A program made the translations under genes and the position numbers. A stretch of 64,000 bases of DNA from Metridium senile. Its lineage: Eukaryota > Cnidaria > Anthozoa > Actiniaria > Metridiidae. Position 1 is the first letter of the stretch. Every line of letters begins with the position of its first letter. Location: NCBI GenBank assembly GCA_949775045.1, contig OX459097.1, forward strand, positions 2,936,685 through 3,000,684. Reading direction: 5' to 3'. This document shows positions 61,401 through 64,000 of this stretch, piece after piece. Below the pieces are notes generated by a model. That model was not told the origin of the DNA. It worked only from the letters and a program-made list of their open reading frames with translations, and made no database searches.

Positions 61401-63060
61401 TTTAAAACCAGTCTGAGGTCGACCTATTTGTCCAAAGTTTTGGACGAGCTAGCAGCTCGAGCTAATAGGTGTTTTTTCTTCTCTTCTAGAAGGGAGAAAT
61501 AAGGAGATCTTTGCCAAAGAGGGAACTGAGTTAAATTAAATTTAGTTATAATAAATAAGTATATTAAAAAATAATAGTAAAACTTGGTAATGGAACCTTC
61601 AAAGAAGTAAATGTTTTGAGGACCATTAAAGTTTGAGCACCCTCATGAGTATTAAGATAAGATCAGGTAAATGGTTTGAACCCAGGTGTAAGTAATGTAG
61701 ATGTGTTATGATAGCTATAGCCTAGGTTCAAATGATAGAGGAAACATTAAACGTCTTATAAAAGTAAGTACTAATTTGGGGTGGAAAATTTGACATTTGA
61801 GGGGGGGGGGGGGGTGATTTGCTCCGTGCAGGAAATATATTTTGAGCCCGCTGGCATGCGCACAGAATATATTTTATAGAAAAGCAAAGGTTTCAGTGGC
61901 GATGTTTTGAAAATGTGTAATGTGTTCCACGTATAAGTGAAACACAGATTCATGAGAAAAATATCAAATACCAATATCAATGACAAGTTCCCACCTCCAA
62001 ACTGGTTGATGGATTGAGAAAAAATCAAATTGTTTTCACAATTTGCTGATCAAAATGCAATGATTTTTGCTGTTAATAATTTTAAATATACAACTGTAAT
62101 TGACTATAAAATTAACATTTGAAAGGTTGCTTATGAACATGCTTATACTAATTATCAAACACGGGCGAGAAAGAGTGTTTCATCAGGTTAATTCAAACAC
62201 CGAAAAATGGGTTGAAAAAAACGAGGCGCAGCCGAGTTTTTTGGGGCTCATTTTGAGGTGTTGGAAAACCTGATGAATCACTCTTTCGAGTGTTGGATAT
62301 TTCTTCTCAAATTATTGGAAAATTATTGGAGAAATTCAAAGCGAAGTTGGCTTAATTTTATGCAAGTGTTTCATCAGATTTCAAACTCCACGTTAGTGAT
62401 TTTGTCTTTGTTTTCTCTTCATTAATTATTCATGAGTTTTAGAAGTATAATGAAAACATTTCAAATAGTAAATACATGCAATAGACCAGTGTAACTATTT
62501 AGATTAAAGTATTATTGTTTATTATATAGCAAAGATATATAACACACGTTCCCATTGGTCAATAACCGGGCCGTACTTTTTCGGTGCGGACCGGGTAGTT
62601 TTTTGTTTTTGTTTATTTTACTAGTCCTTTCGCAATATTTTTGCCTTTTTATTTTCTTATTTGATGGGTTATTTTTTATGACAATGAGAAAACTACGTTC
62701 GCATGAAAATACGGAGAAGAACAGGTCGTAATATTATGTTTCCTATTTATTCTTTATTGTAATTTTTTTCCCTAAGACTGCTATATATTTATTATAAATT
62801 TTCCCCTAAAATTGCTATATAATAAATATCTTATTAACCTCGCTTGCTCGGGCAGTACTGAAAGTTATGGAACCTCATTTTTTTTTCACTTTTTATGGCC
62901 CTCGCGCTACGCACTCTGGCCATAAGACAGTGGGGGAAAAACTTGGGTTTCTACTATACCATAACTTCCCGTACGGCCCTCGAGCTCGGTTAATAAGATA
63001 TCAGTTAAAAATCCTGAATAAACTGAAACTTACATAGAGAACGCCTTTCTGGGTGAAGTG
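58418..63060 (-). CDS. Second death-domain receptor-like gene (partial): death-domain exon plus three mini-exons
   Basis: The terminal exon 58770-58418 (acceptor ATTAAAG, phase 1) encodes 116 residues ending in a death domain (IPKWLYDKICQLL, ELGMA, NPTDKLL, AIQLVESWLDEY). It is paralogous to exon 6 of the gene at 43081-50029, but lacks the eight residues between helices 1 and 2 (QLDVFFQ region) and has a two-residue longer end. Upstream mini-exons 59127-59089 (39 nt, donor GTAATT), 61155-61123 (33 nt, donor GTAAGT) and 63060-63034 (27 nt, donor GTAAGT) are copies of exon 5. All have AG acceptors and all start and end in phase 1, so any can be skipped or included without frame change. No ectodomain is in the window; upstream exons would lie beyond 64000. 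Expression and completeness are unproven. Confidence 0.6.
59475..59776. mobile_element. Foldback element unique to array unit 1
   Basis: CTTATTAGACAGTTTGATGT and about 27 more bases at 59637 are exactly mirrored at 59730-59776. An adjacent pair (TTTATTATCCAA and TTGGATAATAAA) forms a second hairpin. GAGTAAAAATATCC/TATTTTACTCG words recur. Absent from units 2 and 3. Confidence 0.8.
60913..61090. mobile_element. MITE-like foldback at the unit 1/2 junction
   Basis: ATATCTTATTAACCTCGC..GAAAGTTATGG at the left is mirrored by CCATAACTTCCCGTACGG..GGTTAATAAGATAT. Repeated in the next unit at 62826-63001, so it predates that duplication. Confidence 0.78.
62145..62300. mobile_element. Foldback around CGAGGCGCAGCCGAG in array unit 2
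   Basis: CAAACACGGGCGAGAAAGAG, TTTCATCAGGTT and TCAAACACC are mirrored by GGTGTTGGAAAACCTGATGA and CTCTTTCGAGTGTT. Unit 1 (60290-60385) retains only the right arm, so the left arm was deleted there. Confidence 0.78.
62826..63001. mobile_element. Copy of the 60913-61090 foldback at the unit 2/3 junction
   Basis: Near-identical to the earlier copy, differing in the T-run length and a few bases. Confidence 0.8.
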
Positions 63061-64000
63061 CTGTAAGAAAAAAAGTGTATTAATTACTATTACCAGTAAA
63101 ATTATTGAAATTTATGGCTACTATACATAAGTACATGTAAAAAAAAAACTATTTAAAAATGGGATGCACGCAGTAGAACAGCGTTAATTAGTAGTAGTAA
63201 TTTGAAATGAACAATTGAAACAATTGAGCTCTATTGAGCAGGCAAACATGTATGGCTTATTACTACATCATTACGTAACATGATATATAACATTGTAATT
63301 CAAATTTAAAACCAGTCTGAAGTCGATCTATTTGTCCAAAGTTTTGGACGAGCTAGCAGCTCGAGCTAATAGGTGTTTTTTCTTCTCTTCTAGAAGGGAG
63401 AAATAAGGAGATCTTTGCCAAAGAGGGAACTGAGTTAAATTAAATTTAGCTATAATAAATAAGTATATTAAAAAATAATAGTAAAACTTGGTAATGGAAC
63501 CTTCAAAGAAGTAAATGTTTTGAGGAGTATTAAAGTTTGAGCACCCTCATGAGTATTAAGATAAGATGAGGTAAATGGCTTGAACCCAGGTGTAAGCAAT
63601 GTAGATGTGTTATGATAGCTATAGCCTAGGTTCAAATGATAGAGGAAACATTAAACGTCTTATAAAAGTAAGTACTAATTTGGGGTGGACCATTTGACAT
63701 TTGAGGGGGGGGGGGGGGGGGGTGATTTGCTCCGTGCAGGAAATATATTTTGAGCCCGCTGGCATGCGCACAGAATTTATTTTATAGAAAAGCAAAGATT
63801 TCAGTGGCGATGTTTTGAAAATGTGTAATGTGTTCCATGTATAAGTGAAACACAGATTCATGAGAAAAATATCAAATACCAATATCAATGACAAGTTCCC
63901 ACCTCCAAACTGGTTGATGGATTGAAAAAGAAAATCAAATTGTTTTCACAATTTGCTGATCAAAATGCAATGATTTTTGCTGTTAATAATTTTAAATATA

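Larger units (their letters stand above)
59089..64000. repeat. ~1.9-2.0-kb tandem array carrying copies of receptor exon 5
   Basis: Units anchored on the mini-exon begin near 59089, 61123 and 63034 (spacing about 2.03 and 1.91 kb). Each contains GCA.GCAGTAGAACAG, GAGCAGGCAAACATGTATG, CCAAAGTTTTGGACGAGCT, GAACCTTCAAAGAAGTAAAT, a G-run before GTGATTTGCTCCGTGCAGG and a CGCAGCCGAGTTTTTT foldback. Units two and three are nearly identical and the third is cut by the window end. Unit one differs by a foldback insertion (59475-59776) and internal losses. Confidence 0.93.

Overview
The window is an AT-rich, intron- and repeat-rich animal genomic segment. Genes are split into short exons with GT..AG borders, and no long bacterial-type reading frames are present. 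The genes (a TNF receptor with a death domain, a CALHM-type channel, an EGF-like exon) and the many foldback elements point to an early-branching animal. A cnidarian, perhaps an anthozoan, is my best guess. It rests on family content and general familiarity with such repeats, not on a search.

Layout. 1-34 kb is mostly repeats: a 1.7-kb tetranucleotide-derived satellite, a 72-bp array carrying CACGTG palindromes, a 62-bp satellite with a 620-bp higher-order unit, several 130-160-bp tandem arrays, LINE 3' ends and many MITEs. Inside it, on the minus strand, lie three short ATG exons (5046-5194, 17733-17824, 29910-29986). All end in splice phase 2 with AG|GT and could be first exons of gene(s) whose bodies are not recognised here. 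34-38 kb holds a three-exon CALHM-like channel gene (minus; 287 codons), with a broken exon-2 copy and a decayed reverse-transcriptase fragment just beyond its 3' end.

40-64 kb is organised by a segmental duplication. Copy A carries the last exon of a complete six-exon gene (43081-50029, minus) for a 439-residue TNF-receptor-like protein: signal peptide, cysteine-rich repeats, one membrane helix, a linker built from three phase-1 mini-exons, and a death domain. Copy B, about 15 kb to the right, carries a second, divergent death-domain exon. A roughly 1.9-2.0-kb tandem array lies upstream of it, and each unit contains a version of the penultimate mini-exon; gene B runs off the window edge.

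Between the two lie nested MITEs, an EGF-like exon and a 1.4-kb foldback transposon whose arms are made of ten short repeats each. The death-domain receptor suggests cell-death or inflammatory signalling. The CALHM gene would encode a large-pore ion/ATP channel. No tRNA, rRNA or CRISPR was found.
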